A stretch of 64,000 nucleotides of DNA from Caecibacteroides pullorum (lineage in GTDB: Bacteria > Bacteroidota > Bacteroidia > Bacteroidales > Bacteroidaceae): assembly GCF_019239235.1 (NCBI RefSeq), contig NZ_JAAZTS010000002.1, positions 124,001 through 188,000 of the forward strand, given 5' to 3'. Shown here in pieces: positions 9,484-19,100 of the stretch. How positions within the stretch are numbered: position 1 is the first letter of the stretch; the number at the start of each line of letters is the position of its first letter. The position numbers were made by a program, and so were the translations under genes. The notes under the pieces are model-generated. The model did no database searches. It worked only from the letters and a program-made list of their open reading frames with translations, and was not told where the DNA came from.

Positions 9484-9559
9484 AAAGTGTTTATCAGAAG
9501 GACTGCCGGACAGACATGCGTTTTCGGCCTTGGAAAGCCGCCAAAAAGTGCAAACACTC

Positions 9560-9590
9560 TTGTGTAATTGCGCCGGAAGTTGTATCTTTG
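9560..9590 (+). promoter_or_regulatory. Promoter of mrcA
   Basis: TTGT (9560-9563), a 19-base spacer and TATCTTTG (9583-9590). The predicted start codon at 9628 lies about 37 bases downstream; the in-frame ATG at 9568 lies within the promoter and is rejected. Confidence 0.6.
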
Positions 9591-9627
9591 CACGTTATTA
9601 AATCAAAGTAAAAACGAAACGCTGAAC

Positions 9628-11958
9628 ATGATAAAGAAAGTCATCATAACCCTCTGGATACTGCTGGCCGTCATGCTGCTGGCATGCGTGCTGGTGTTCA
9701 CCTCCATCTCGAAAGGCTGGATAGGCTACATGCCGCCCGTCGAAGACCTGGAGAACCCTAACTACAAGTTTGCCACGCAGGTCTTCTCGGCCGACGGCAA
9801 GACGCTGGGCACCTATTCGTACAGCAAGGAAAACCGCGTCTACGTGGGCTATCAGGATCTGTCGCCCCACATCATCAACGCCCTCATCGCCACGGAAGAC
9901 GTGCGCTTTGCCGAGCATTCGGGCATCGACGTCAAGGCCCTGTTCCGTGCCGTGGTGAAGCGCGGCCTCCTCTTCCAGAAGAACGCCGGCGGCGGCAGCA
10001 CCATCACCCAGCAGCTGTCCAAACAGCTCTATTCGCCCAGTGCGGAGAGCACGTTGGAACGACTCTTCCAGAAGCCCATCGAGTGGGTCATCGCCGTCAA
10101 GCTGGAGCGCTACTACACGAAGGAGGAAATCCTGACGATGTACCTCAACAAGTTCGACTTCCTGAACAACGCCGTGGGCGTGAAGACCGCCGCCTATACC
10201 TACTTCAACTGCGACCCCAAGGACCTCAAGATTGAGGAGGCCGCCACGCTGGTGGGCATGTGCAAGAACCCCTCGCTCTTCAACCCCGTGCGCCGCAACG
10301 AGCGCACCCGCGGGCGCCGCAACGTGGTGCTCGACCAGATGCGCAAGGCCGGCTACCTGACCCGGGCGCAGTGCGACTCCCTGCAGGCCCTGCCCCTGAA
10401 GCTGAAGTACAACCGCGTGGACCACAAGGAAGGCCCCGCGCCCTACTTCCGCGAATACCTGCGCACGGTGCTGACGGCCAAGAAGCCCGACAAGTCCGAC
10501 TACCGCGGCTGGCAGATGCAGAAGTTCTACGAAGACTCGCTCGACTGGGAGACGAACCCCCTCTACGGCTGGTGCGAGAAGAACGCCCGCAAGGACGGCA
10601 AGAAGTACAACCTCTATACCGACGGACTGAAGATATACACCACCATCGACTCGCGCATGCAGCAGTATGCCGAGGAGGCCGTGACCGAGCACCTCAAGGA
10701 GTTGCAGGGCTACTTCTTCAAGGAGAAGAAAGGCCGCAAGAAGGCTCCCTACAGCTTCCGCCTGACGCAGGAGCAGGTCGATGAAATCCTGTTGCGCAAC
10801 ATCCGCCAGACCGACCGCTACCGCCTGATGAAGAAGGGCGGCGCTTCGGAGAAGGAAATCATGAAGGCCTTCAACACCCCGCAGGAGATGTCGGTCTTCA
10901 GCTGGGCGGGCGAAGTGGACACCGTGCTCACGCCGCTCGACTCCATCCGCTACTACAAGCACTTCCTGCGCGCCGGCTTCATGTCGATGAACCCCCGCAA
11001 CGGACACGTGCTGGCCTATGTGGGCGGCCCCAACTACCACTACTTCCAGTACGACATGGCCATGGTGGGCCGCCGTCAGATTGGTTCGACCATGAAGCCC
11101 TACGTCTACGCCCTGGCCATGGAGAACGGCTTCTCGCCCTGCGACGAGGCACGCCACGTGTCCTACACCCTGCTCGACGAGAACGGCATCCCCTGGACGC
11201 CCCGCAACGCCAACAACAAGCGCATCGGCGAGATGGTGACCCTGAAGTGGGGCCTGGCCAACTCCGACAACTGGATTACTGCCTACCTCATGAGCAAGCT
11301 CAACCCCTACGAACTGAAGCGCCTGGTGCAGACCTTCGGCGTGCGCAACCGCGAAATCGTGCCCAGCGTGTCGCTCTGCCTCGGCCCCTGTGAGATATCC
11401 GTCGCCGAGATGGTGAGCGCCTACACCGCCTTCCCCAACCGCGGCATCCGCGTGGCTCCGCTGCTCGTGACCCGCATCGAGGACAACGAGGGCAACGTGC
11501 TGGCCACCTTCTCGCCCGAGATGAACGAAGTCATCAGCACCTCCAGCGCCTACAAGATGCTCGTCATGCTGCGTGCCGTCATCAACGAAGGTACCGGCGG
11601 CCGTGTGCGCCGTCTGGGCGTCAAGGCCGACATGGGCGGCAAGACGGGTACCACCAACTACAACGCCGACGGCTGGTTCATGGGCTTCACCCCCTCGCTC
11701 GTATCGGGTTGCTGGGTGGGCGGCGAAGACCGCGACATCCACTTCGACACCATGCTCCACGGACAGGGAGCCTCCATGGCCCTGCCCATCTGGACGAAAT
11801 ACATGAACAAGGTCTATGCCGACAAGACGTTGGGTTACGACGAGACGGAGACCTTCCAACTGCCCGAGAACTACGATCCCTGCAAGGACAACGGCGAGGT
11901 GTACGAGGAGGTGGACGAACCGACGCCCGACATGGGGCTGGACGACCTGTTCAACTGA
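9628..11958 (+). CDS. mrcA: Class A penicillin-binding protein (PBP1A-like)
   Basis: Bifunctional peptidoglycan glycosyltransferase/transpeptidase on the outer face of the inner membrane. From 9628 it has 776 residues with an N-terminal membrane segment at about 5-27. The glycosyltransferase motifs are A-T-E-D-V-R-F-A-E-H (glutamate near 90) and G-G-S-T-I-T-Q-Q-L (near 122). The transpeptidase has S487-T-M-K, a later S-D-N and K672-T-G. All catalytic residues are present. folK follows after nine bases, so the two are probably translated from one message. Confidence 0.95.
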   Translation: MIKKVIITLWILLAVMLLACVLVFTSISKGWIGYMPPVEDLENPNYKFATQVFSADGKTLGTYSYSKENRVYVGYQDLSPHIINALIATEDVRFAEHSGIDVKALFRAVVKRGLLFQKNAGGGSTITQQLSKQLYSPSAESTLERLFQKPIEWVIAVKLERYYTKEEILTMYLNKFDFLNNAVGVKTAAYTYFNCDPKDLKIEEAATLVGMCKNPSLFNPVRRNERTRGRRNVVLDQMRKAGYLTRAQCDSLQALPLKLKYNRVDHKEGPAPYFREYLRTVLTAKKPDKSDYRGWQMQKFYEDSLDWETNPLYGWCEKNARKDGKKYNLYTDGLKIYTTIDSRMQQYAEEAVTEHLKELQGYFFKEKKGRKKAPYSFRLTQEQVDEILLRNIRQTDRYRLMKKGGASEKEIMKAFNTPQEMSVFSWAGEVDTVLTPLDSIRYYKHFLRAGFMSMNPRNGHVLAYVGGPNYHYFQYDMAMVGRRQIGSTMKPYVYALAMENGFSPCDEARHVSYTLLDENGIPWTPRNANNKRIGEMVTLKWGLANSDNWITAYLMSKLNPYELKRLVQTFGVRNREIVPSVSLCLGPCEISVAEMVSAYTAFPNRGIRVAPLLVTRIEDNEGNVLATFSPEMNEVISTSSAYKMLVMLRAVINEGTGGRVRRLGVKADMGGKTGTTNYNADGWFMGFTPSLVSGCWVGGEDRDIHFDTMLHGQGASMALPIWTKYMNKVYADKTLGYDETETFQLPENYDPCKDNGEVYEEVDEPTPDMGLDDLFN

Positions 11959-11967
11959 CGTGCCGCG

Positions 11968-12342
11968 ATGGAGTACCTGGTGAGCATCGGTAGCAACGAA
12001 GGCCGCCGTCAGAACATGCTTCTGGCGCGCAGGCGCTTGTCGGAACTCTTTGCCGACATCCGCTTCTCTTGCGAAGAAGAGACCGCTCCCTTGTACCTGC
12101 ATCGTCCCTGCCGGTTCTCCAACCAGGTGGCCTGCTTCCATTCCGACCTCTGCGCCGACGAGGTGCGTGCCTGCTTGAAAGCCATCGAGCGCGAGGCAGG
12201 CCGTATGCCCGAGGACAAGTCGCGCGAGATTGTGCGGCTGGACATCGACCTCCTGTCGTGCGACGGCCGTGTGCTGAAGCCTGCCGATATGGAGCGCGGC
12301 TACGTTCGCCAGGGGCTGAAAGAACTAATGAATAATGGATAG
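11968..12342 (+). CDS. folK: 2-amino-4-hydroxy-6-hydroxymethyldihydropteridine pyrophosphokinase
   Basis: 124 residues, shorter than the roughly 160 of E. coli HPPK. The family signature is present: Y-L-V-S-I-G-S-N-E-G-R-R-Q-N-M at the start, a central F-x-N-Q-V, and R-L-D-I-D-L-L near residue 90, whose aspartates bind Mg-ATP. The shortening removes part of the C-terminal region. Reaction: pyrophosphate transfer from ATP to the pterin in folate synthesis. The assignment is good, but whether the short form is active is not shown by sequence. Confidence 0.8.
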   Translation: MEYLVSIGSNEGRRQNMLLARRRLSELFADIRFSCEEETAPLYLHRPCRFSNQVACFHSDLCADEVRACLKAIEREAGRMPEDKSREIVRLDIDLLSCDGRVLKPADMERGYVRQGLKELMNNG

Positions 12343-12398
12343 TGGATAATTGGTTATGGATAATTTTCCATTTTCAATTCTCAATTTTCAATTCAAGA
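12328..12398. repeat. AATTGA-type repeat block
   Basis: Direct units (AATAATGGATAGTGGATAAT) then inverted units (TTTTCCATTTTCAATTCTCA), filling the folK-M16 gap and overlapping the last folK codons. The end of folK may have been altered by the repeat. Confidence 0.65.
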
Positions 12399-12399
12399 A

Positions 12400-13689
12400 A
12401 TGATAGACAGAACTCTCCAACCCGAAATAAAAAAGCCTGAACACCTGAAGGTGCAGGCGCCCGAACGAATAACACTGCCCAATGGCGTCGCCCTCAATGT
12501 GCTCAACGCAGGCGATAACGAGGTGGTGCGCATCGACATCCTGATGGCAGGCGGCCGTTGGCATCAGAGCCAACCCTTGCAGGCACTGTTCACCAACCGC
12601 ATGCTGCGCGAAGGCACACACCGCTATACTGCCGCCCAGATAGCCGAACGGCTGGATTACTATGGTGCGTGGCTCGACCTGTCGAGCGCATCGGAGCATG
12701 CCTTTGTCACCCTCTATTCGCTCAACAAATACCTGCCCCAGACGTTCGACGTGCTGGAGAGCCTGGTCAAGGAGCCGCTTTTCCCCGACGACGAGCTGGC
12801 CACGGTGGTGGAGAACAACGTCCAGCAGTTCAAGGTGAATATGCAGAAGGTGGACTTCCTGGCGCATCGCGGGTTGATGGAAAACCTCTATGGCGCAGGA
12901 CATCCCAGCGGTCGGATGGTGGGCGAAGCCGACTATCGCCGCATCACGTCCGACGTGTTGCGTGATTTCTACAACCGCCACTACCATGCGGCCAACTGCT
13001 CGATATACGTGGCCGGCAAGGTGACGGACGACTGCTTGCGGCGGTTGGAAACCTGCTTTGGGACGGGGCATTTCGGCGCTTCTGTCCGTCAGACCGAGCG
13101 CGTGCATTTTGAACCTACTCCCGCAGACGTCCGCCGTGTGTTCGTCGAGCGCCCCGATGCCATGCAGAGTGCCGTCAGGATGGGCATGCTGACCATTCCC
13201 TGCCACCATCCCGACTATCAGAAACTGCGTGTGTTGGTCACTGTCTTTGGAGGATACTTCGGCAGTCGCCTGATGTCGAACATCCGTGAGGAGAAAGGCT
13301 ACACCTATGGTATTTCCGCAGGACTTGTCTCCTGTCCGGGCAGCAGCGTGCTGTTCATCTCTTCCGAGACGGCCAACGAGTATGTGGAGCCCCTCATCGA
13401 CGAAGTATATCGCGAGATGGACCGCCTTTGCCATGAGCCTGTGGGCAACGAAGAACTCTCCATGGTGAAGAACTACATGCTGGGCGAGCTGTGCCGCAAC
13501 TACGAGTCGGCCTTCTCCCTGTCTGACGCCTGGATTTATCTTCAGACCTCCCGTCTGCCGGCTACTTACTTTGGAGAAGTGCAGGAAGCCATCAGTCAGG
13601 TGACGGCTGAGGAACTGCTTCATCTGGCACAAAAATATTTTTGCAAAGAGAATTTAAACGAAGTGGTATCGGGTAAAAAAATGTCCTAA
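12400..13689 (+). CDS. M16-family (insulinase-like) protein, probably non-catalytic
   Basis: 429 residues with the two-lobed M16 pattern: N-terminal R-I-D-I-L-M-A-G-G-R-W, a central L-M-E-N-L-Y-G-A-G-H-P, and the R/Y pair region G-G-Y-F-G-S-R-L-M-S-N-I-R-E-E-K-G-Y-T-Y near 295. At the position of the zinc motif HxxEH it reads L-F-T-N-R-M-L-R-E-G-T. Such subunits usually pair with an active M16 protein, as in mitochondrial processing peptidase; the partner is not in this window. Follows folK after the repeat block. Confidence 0.85.
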   Translation: MIDRTLQPEIKKPEHLKVQAPERITLPNGVALNVLNAGDNEVVRIDILMAGGRWHQSQPLQALFTNRMLREGTHRYTAAQIAERLDYYGAWLDLSSASEHAFVTLYSLNKYLPQTFDVLESLVKEPLFPDDELATVVENNVQQFKVNMQKVDFLAHRGLMENLYGAGHPSGRMVGEADYRRITSDVLRDFYNRHYHAANCSIYVAGKVTDDCLRRLETCFGTGHFGASVRQTERVHFEPTPADVRRVFVERPDAMQSAVRMGMLTIPCHHPDYQKLRVLVTVFGGYFGSRLMSNIREEKGYTYGISAGLVSCPGSSVLFISSETANEYVEPLIDEVYREMDRLCHEPVGNEELSMVKNYMLGELCRNYESAFSLSDAWIYLQTSRLPATYFGEVQEAISQVTAEELLHLAQKYFCKENLNEVVSGKKMS

Positions 13690-13703
13690 AAAGCAATAGG
13701 GCA

Positions 13704-13735
13704 TTTTCCGCTGTCGGGGATAAATTGTACCTTTG
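13704..13735 (+). promoter_or_regulatory. Probable promoter of the MORN gene
   Basis: TACCTTTG (13728-13735) is a good -7 box. The -33 position holds only TTTC (13705-13708), so this is weaker than the others. The start codon at 13772 follows by about 36 bases. Confidence 0.5.
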
Positions 13736-13771
13736 TGAGTTGAGTTGTATAAAAGTAAAGAGATTGTCAGC

Positions 13772-14938
13772 ATGAAAATAAACTGTCTATATATAGCACT
13801 TGTATGCGCCTGTCTCTCCCAAGGGGCTGTGGCGCAGAGCGAAGGAGGCTTCTTCAGCAAGTTGAAAGGATCGCTTTCTTCGGAAGTAAAGATCGGTACC
13901 TATACCTTCAAGGACGGCTCTGTCTACAATGGCGAGATGAAAGGCCGCAAGCCGAGTGGAAAAGGAAAAACCGTATTCAAGTCGGGCGATACCTACGAGG
14001 GTGAGTACGAGAAAGGCAAGCGTCAGGGATATGGCGTCTATACCTTCTCTGACGGCGAACGCTACGAAGGACAATGGTATCAGGACCAGCAGCATGGAAA
14101 GGGTATCTACTATTTCCTGAACAACAACCGCTATGAAGGCATGTGGTATCAGGACTTCCAAAGCGGCGAGGGCACCATGTACTACTACAACGGCGACGTC
14201 TACGAAGGAAACTGGCAGAACGACAAGCGCGAAGGACAAGGTTCCTACACGTGGAAAAACGGTTCGAAGTACACAGGTTCGTGGAAGAACGACAAGAAGA
14301 ACGGAACTGGAACCCTCGTATGGAACGACGGTAGCCGTTACGAAGGCCATTGGAAGGACGATTTCCGTAGTGGTGAAGGTACCTTCGAATATGCCAACGG
14401 CGATAAATATACGGGCGAATGGAAGGAAGACATGCAGCACGGAAAGGGTATCTATACCTTCCACACGGGCGACCGCTACGAAGGTTCCTACGTGCAGGGC
14501 GAGCGTACAGGCGAAGGCATCTACATCCATGCCAACGGCGACAAGTACGTGGGTGGTTTCATGAACGGCCGTCAGCATGGCAAGGGAACATTCACGTGGG
14601 CCAATGGTGCTGTCTACGACGGCGATTGGGCTGACAACGAACGAAACGGCTATGGTGTCTACAAGTGGAACAACGGCGACTCTTACGAGGGCGAATGGAA
14701 ACACAATCAATTTGACGGGCAAGGGAAGCTGAAGATGGCGGACGGAACACGCTACGAAGGCGGATTTGTCAACGGATTGGAGGAAGGAAAAGGCATTCAG
14801 ACGGACAAAGATGGAAATACGGCTGAAGGCGTCTTCAAGCAAGGCAAGAAAGACGGCCTCTTTGTAGAGAAAGACAAGAATGGTAAGTTGATCCGCCAGA
14901 TAACCTACAAGATGGGACGTATTGCTCCCAACAACTGA
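13772..14938 (+). CDS. Exported MORN-repeat protein
   Basis: 388 residues with a cleavable signal peptide (MKINC..., cleavage near A-V-A-Q). From about residue 45 there are around fourteen 23-residue MORN repeats, each with Y-E-G-x-W and a G-x-G-x-Y/F centre. The family forms rod-like beta structures and acts in lipid or protein binding; a role in the periplasm or at the cell surface is inference. The start at 13772 is preferred because 13745 adds a hydrophilic extension before the signal peptide. Confidence 0.88.
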   Translation: MKINCLYIALVCACLSQGAVAQSEGGFFSKLKGSLSSEVKIGTYTFKDGSVYNGEMKGRKPSGKGKTVFKSGDTYEGEYEKGKRQGYGVYTFSDGERYEGQWYQDQQHGKGIYYFLNNNRYEGMWYQDFQSGEGTMYYYNGDVYEGNWQNDKREGQGSYTWKNGSKYTGSWKNDKKNGTGTLVWNDGSRYEGHWKDDFRSGEGTFEYANGDKYTGEWKEDMQHGKGIYTFHTGDRYEGSYVQGERTGEGIYIHANGDKYVGGFMNGRQHGKGTFTWANGAVYDGDWADNERNGYGVYKWNNGDSYEGEWKHNQFDGQGKLKMADGTRYEGGFVNGLEEGKGIQTDKDGNTAEGVFKQGKKDGLFVEKDKNGKLIRQITYKMGRIAPNN

Positions 14939-14961
14939 TCCTTAACGATAAGACAAAATAG

Positions 14962-15003
14962 AAAGGGCTGCATCCATACGATAGAAGAAGGATGCAGCCC
15001 TTT
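14962..15003. terminator. Bidirectional terminator between the MORN gene and prs
   Basis: AAAGGGCTGCATCC (14962-14975) is the exact complement of GGATGCAGCCCTTT (14990-15003). T-rich sequence follows rightward and A-rich sequence precedes, fitting both convergent genes. Confidence 0.88.
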
Positions 15004-15028
15004 ATTATTGTTGACTGTTCGTATCAGT

Positions 15029-15967
15029 TTAGATCAGATATTGTGAGCTGATAGATTCGTTGTTCACTACTCGTCTGATGGTTTCGGCAAACATGTCGGC
15101 GATGCTGAGCTGTTTTACTTTCGCACATTTCTTGGAGTAGGGGATACTGTCGGTAAATACCATCTCTGTCAGACCAGACTCTTGTACGCGGAACGAAGCA
15201 GGATCGGACATTACGCAATGGCTGGCAATGGCACGTACGGACTTGGCGCCTGCGGCCAGCATGATGTCGGCTGCTTTGGTGATGGTGCCTGCCGTGTCCA
15301 CGATGTCGTCTACCAGGACAACGTTCTTGTCTTTTACGTCACCGATGATCTGCATGGAAGCAACCTCGTTGGCTTTCTCGCGCGACTTGTTGCAAAGTAC
15401 CAGGGGCACACCCAGGTATTTGGAGAACGTGCTGGCACGCTTCGAACCTCCTACGTCGGGCGTAGCAATAACCAAGTCTTCCAGCTTGAGCGACTGGATG
15501 TAGGGCAAGAATACGGCCGATGCATACAGGTGGTCTACAGGAATGTCGAAGAAACCTTGGATCTGGTCAGCATGCAGGTCCATCGTGATCAGACGGTCGA
15601 TACCGGCTACAGAGAGCAGGTCGGCTACCAGCTTGGCGCCGATGGAAACACGTGGCTTGTCTTTTCTGTCCTGACGGGCCCAGCCGAAGTAAGGCACAAC
15701 GGCATTGATGGTCTTGGCAGATGCGCGCTTGGCAGCGTCAATCATCAGCAACAGTTCCATCAGGTTGTCCGAGTTGGGGAAAGTGGACTGAACCAGAAAA
15801 ACATTTGCTCCGCGGATGGATTCCTCGTAAGAAACGGCGAACTCACCATCGGCAAAGTGGGTGATGTTCATTTGTCCCAGCGGGCAATTCAGGCTTGCGC
15901 AGATTTTCTCTGCAAGGTATCTCGAGTTTGTTCCTGAGAATACCAAAAAAGGTGCTTTTTCGCTCAT
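15029..15967 (-). CDS. prs: Ribose-phosphate pyrophosphokinase
   Basis: Makes PRPP from ribose 5-phosphate and ATP for nucleotide, histidine and tryptophan synthesis. 312 residues, normal length. The signature D-L-H-A-D-Q-I-Q-G-F-F-D-I-P lies near residue 130, the flexible-loop R-K-D-K-P-R is present, and the PRPP-binding loop is V-V-L-V-D-D-I-V-D-T-A-G-T near 218. Confidence 0.97.
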   Translation of the reverse strand: MSEKAPFLVFSGTNSRYLAEKICASLNCPLGQMNITHFADGEFAVSYEESIRGANVFLVQSTFPNSDNLMELLLMIDAAKRASAKTINAVVPYFGWARQDRKDKPRVSIGAKLVADLLSVAGIDRLITMDLHADQIQGFFDIPVDHLYASAVFLPYIQSLKLEDLVIATPDVGGSKRASTFSKYLGVPLVLCNKSREKANEVASMQIIGDVKDKNVVLVDDIVDTAGTITKAADIMLAAGAKSVRAIASHCVMSDPASFRVQESGLTEMVFTDSIPYSKKCAKVKQLSIADMFAETIRRVVNNESISSQYLI

Positions 15968-16008
15968 TGTATTATTAATAGAAGTTACCTATTTTTGTTA
16001 AACTTCTG

Positions 16009-16040
16009 CAAAGGTAGGTATTTCTTGCCGATTTCCCCAA
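16009..16040 (-). promoter_or_regulatory. Probable prs promoter
   Basis: Leftward -7 box TACCTTTG (complement of 16009-16016) with TTGG (complement of 16037-16040) 20 bases upstream. Start codon about 42 bases downstream. Confidence 0.55.
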
Positions 16041-16165
16041 GACTTCTGTTACAAAAATGTAATGTGCCTTTTTTCCTTCCGATTGTCTCGAAGGATGGCT
16101 ATTCCTTTGCCTGGCTTTGTGTAATGATAATAAACGTTTTTTCTTTGCTTTCCTGCAAGGTTATT

Positions 16166-19100
16166 ATGGATTTTATTCGTAGCTTTGTTTCTATGCAGAA
16201 AAGAATGTTCGGACGACATAGGAAACTATCGGTGTGGAGCTGTTTGCTTGTGATGTGTGGGGTAATGGCTTCGTGTACAGGCATGGCTCCGCGTGCAGAA
16301 GTGCATCGGGTAGACTCGCTGAACCAGGCTGCATACAGCTTTCGTTACAAGAACCTCGATTCGCTGTACGAGGCGGCAGAGCAGGCGTCGCAAAGTGTTC
16401 GCTTCTATCGGTCGGGCAAAGCCGAAGCTTGCAACAATCTGGCTTTTCATGCCTTCATGCAGATGGATTACGAGAAGGCAGAAGAATTGTATTTGTCCGT
16501 CCGCGACCAGACGCAGAACGAGCTGGAGCTGCTGGTGGCCGATATCGGCCTGATGAGGGTCTATCAGCGTACGGCCATGAACAAGGAATTCTATGATTAT
16601 CGCATCAGTGCCCTGCGTCGCCTGAACCGCATTGCCGAGGACGATGCGCTCTTTGCCGAAGGGCGTGGGCGCAAGCGGCTGGAATATGCCCGTGCGGAGT
16701 TCTACCTGGTGTCGGCTGTCTATTACTATTATCTGCAACAACGTTCCGAAGCGTTGGAATGCATCAGGCGTGTGCCCGAAGTGACCACTTTGGCGGCAGA
16801 CACCAGCCAATGGCTCCAATATCATTACCTCCGTGGCATGGCAGGACTTGTGGACGGCCAGACGATGGAGGAGCGAAGTTTGCGTGAGTTTGATGAATTG
16901 TATGCCACCTGGCTGGGTGCGTCGCATACAGATTATCTTTATTTTGAAGCGGCAGGCATTCAGGGGCTGGCAGGGCTGATGGCTTCGCCCGAGTCCTATG
17001 AACTCTTCCGCACCCATCGGGGGCATGCCTTGGAGAGGTTTGGGCTGCCTGTAGACACGCTTCTTCCCATGCGATTGGGACAGCTTGCTCTACAGAAGTT
17101 TGCTCAGTATGGTGATATTTACCAGCTTGCAGGCACTTACGTGTCGATAGGGTGCTATCTGAACGAACATGGACGCTACGAGGAGGCGTTGGATACGTTG
17201 CAGGTAGCGCTTGACTATGTGAACAGGCATCACCAGCGCTATTGTCATGCAGAAGATAGCCTTGATTTTCTGAAAATGTTCGACCGTCGTGATGCCATCC
17301 CTGTAGAGCAGGGCTGGATGAAGCATAAGCTGAAGACTGTACCCGAATGGATCTCGCGCATCCGCGAACAGCTCAGTGTGTCCTATGCCGGGCTGGGCAG
17401 GAAGGAATGTTCGGATTATAACCGAAACATTTATCTGGACATCTTGGACGATACCCGTCAGGACAAAGAATTGGAAAGCCGCTACGAGGCTTTGGAGAAA
17501 GGCGTGCGTCAGCTGAACTTGTGGTCGCTGGTGGTAGTGACAGGTATCATAGCCGTGCTTGTCTTCTTCTGGTTCTTCAATCGGCGTTCGAAGGCACGCA
17601 ACAAGGAACATCTACGACGATTGCAGCTCTTGCTGGATGTGGGCCAGAAGATAACCGCTTCTATCCCTACCGATGCCCAGGCAGAGGAGGAAGTGGCCGA
17701 TGCCATCTGTCGTGCCATAGCCGACGATGTAGAGAAGCTTTTTGGTACAAAAGATTTCTGTATCGAAGATCGCAGGTTGGCGTTTCCGCATCTGCAAATG
17801 GGGCGCGATCAGATGGCTGCATGGAAGATACTGAACCCCTATGTGCAATGGGCGTTGGAGAATGGTATGGCTACCATTACCTTGGGCGACGAACGGCGTA
17901 GGCTGGAGAAACAACGCTACGTCTACGAGCGGCACATAGCCGACAACAAGCGGCGCAATCTGGAGAAGAAAGCCTGCCTGGCCATTGTCAATGGCATTTA
18001 TCCTTATATAGACCGTTTGGCCAACGAGGCGGACAAGCTGACGCGCAAGGGTCTTGTCAGTCAGGTAGAAGTCCGAGCGGAGAAGTATCAGTACATGGAC
18101 GAACTGGTGACGACCATCAATGAATACAATGACATCCTGGCCCTGTGGATCAAGATGAAGCAGGGAGCGCTGAGCCTCCATGTGGAGAACTTCGAACTCA
18201 ACGACCTGTTTACGTTGTTGGGCAAAGGCAGACGTGTGTTCGAAATGCGCAGGCAGACGTTCGAGGTAGTGCCTACCGACGCTTGTGTGAAAGCCGATCG
18301 GGCACTGACCTTGTTTATGCTGAATACAATGGTAGAGAACGCACGCAAGTATACGCCGCAGGGAGGACACGTGAAAGTATATGCTGAAAGTTGTGGGGAT
18401 TATGTGGAAATCTCGGTGGAGGATACAGGGCGTGGATTGTCGAAGGAAGATGTCCTCTGTCTGACCGAAGAAAAAATCTACGATCCGAAAGCCATTGGTA
18501 TGAATGATGCCGACGACCGCGACGAGCTGAAGGAGAGCAAGGGCAGTGGTTTCGGATTGATGAACTGCAAGGGGATCATCGAAAAATATCGGAAAACGAA
18601 TGCGCTTTTCAGCGTGTGCAAGTTTGGTGTTGAGAGCGAGCTGGGCAAGGGAAGCCGTTTCTACTTCCGCCTGCCTGTAGGGGCGAGGAAGGCACTGGCA
18701 TTGCTTGTGATAGTGTTGTCAGCAGGGCTGGTATCGTGCGAGGGAGGAAATACGCAGGCAGGGACGAAGCAGGCGGTTGATTCATTGTCGGTCGTTGGGC
18801 AGGACTCTCTGTCGCAAATCGAGGATGGGGCCTACGACGAGCTGTTACTGTGGGCGTCAGACTATGCCAATGCGGCCTACTATAGCAACATCGACCGCCA
18901 ATACGAGCAGACGTTGGCGTATGTCGATTCCGCCATGTGGTGCCTGAACGAGCATGCCGACAGATATGGCGATGGGCGTGTCGACGCGCCGATGACATTG
19001 GAGGGCGAGGGCAGTGCGGCAGAGTTGCAATGGTGGAATGCCTGGTTTGATACGGACTACCATGTGATATTGGACATTCGCAACGAGGCGGCGGTGGCCT

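Noticed and set aside
9598-12141. 847-codon open frame antisense to mrcA
   Set aside because: Mirror frame of a GC-rich gene; low-complexity V/H/G-rich composition, no domain, and mrcA on the other strand has all catalytic motifs.
3938-12398. Repeated AATTGA units as a CRISPR array
   Set aside because: Units are too short and irregular, with no constant spacers and no cas genes.
12388-13632. 414-codon open frame antisense to the M16-like gene
   Set aside because: Shadow of a gene with clear family features.
13787-14842. 351-codon open frame antisense to the MORN gene
   Set aside because: Periodic V/F/A-rich translation is the mirror of the MORN repeats.
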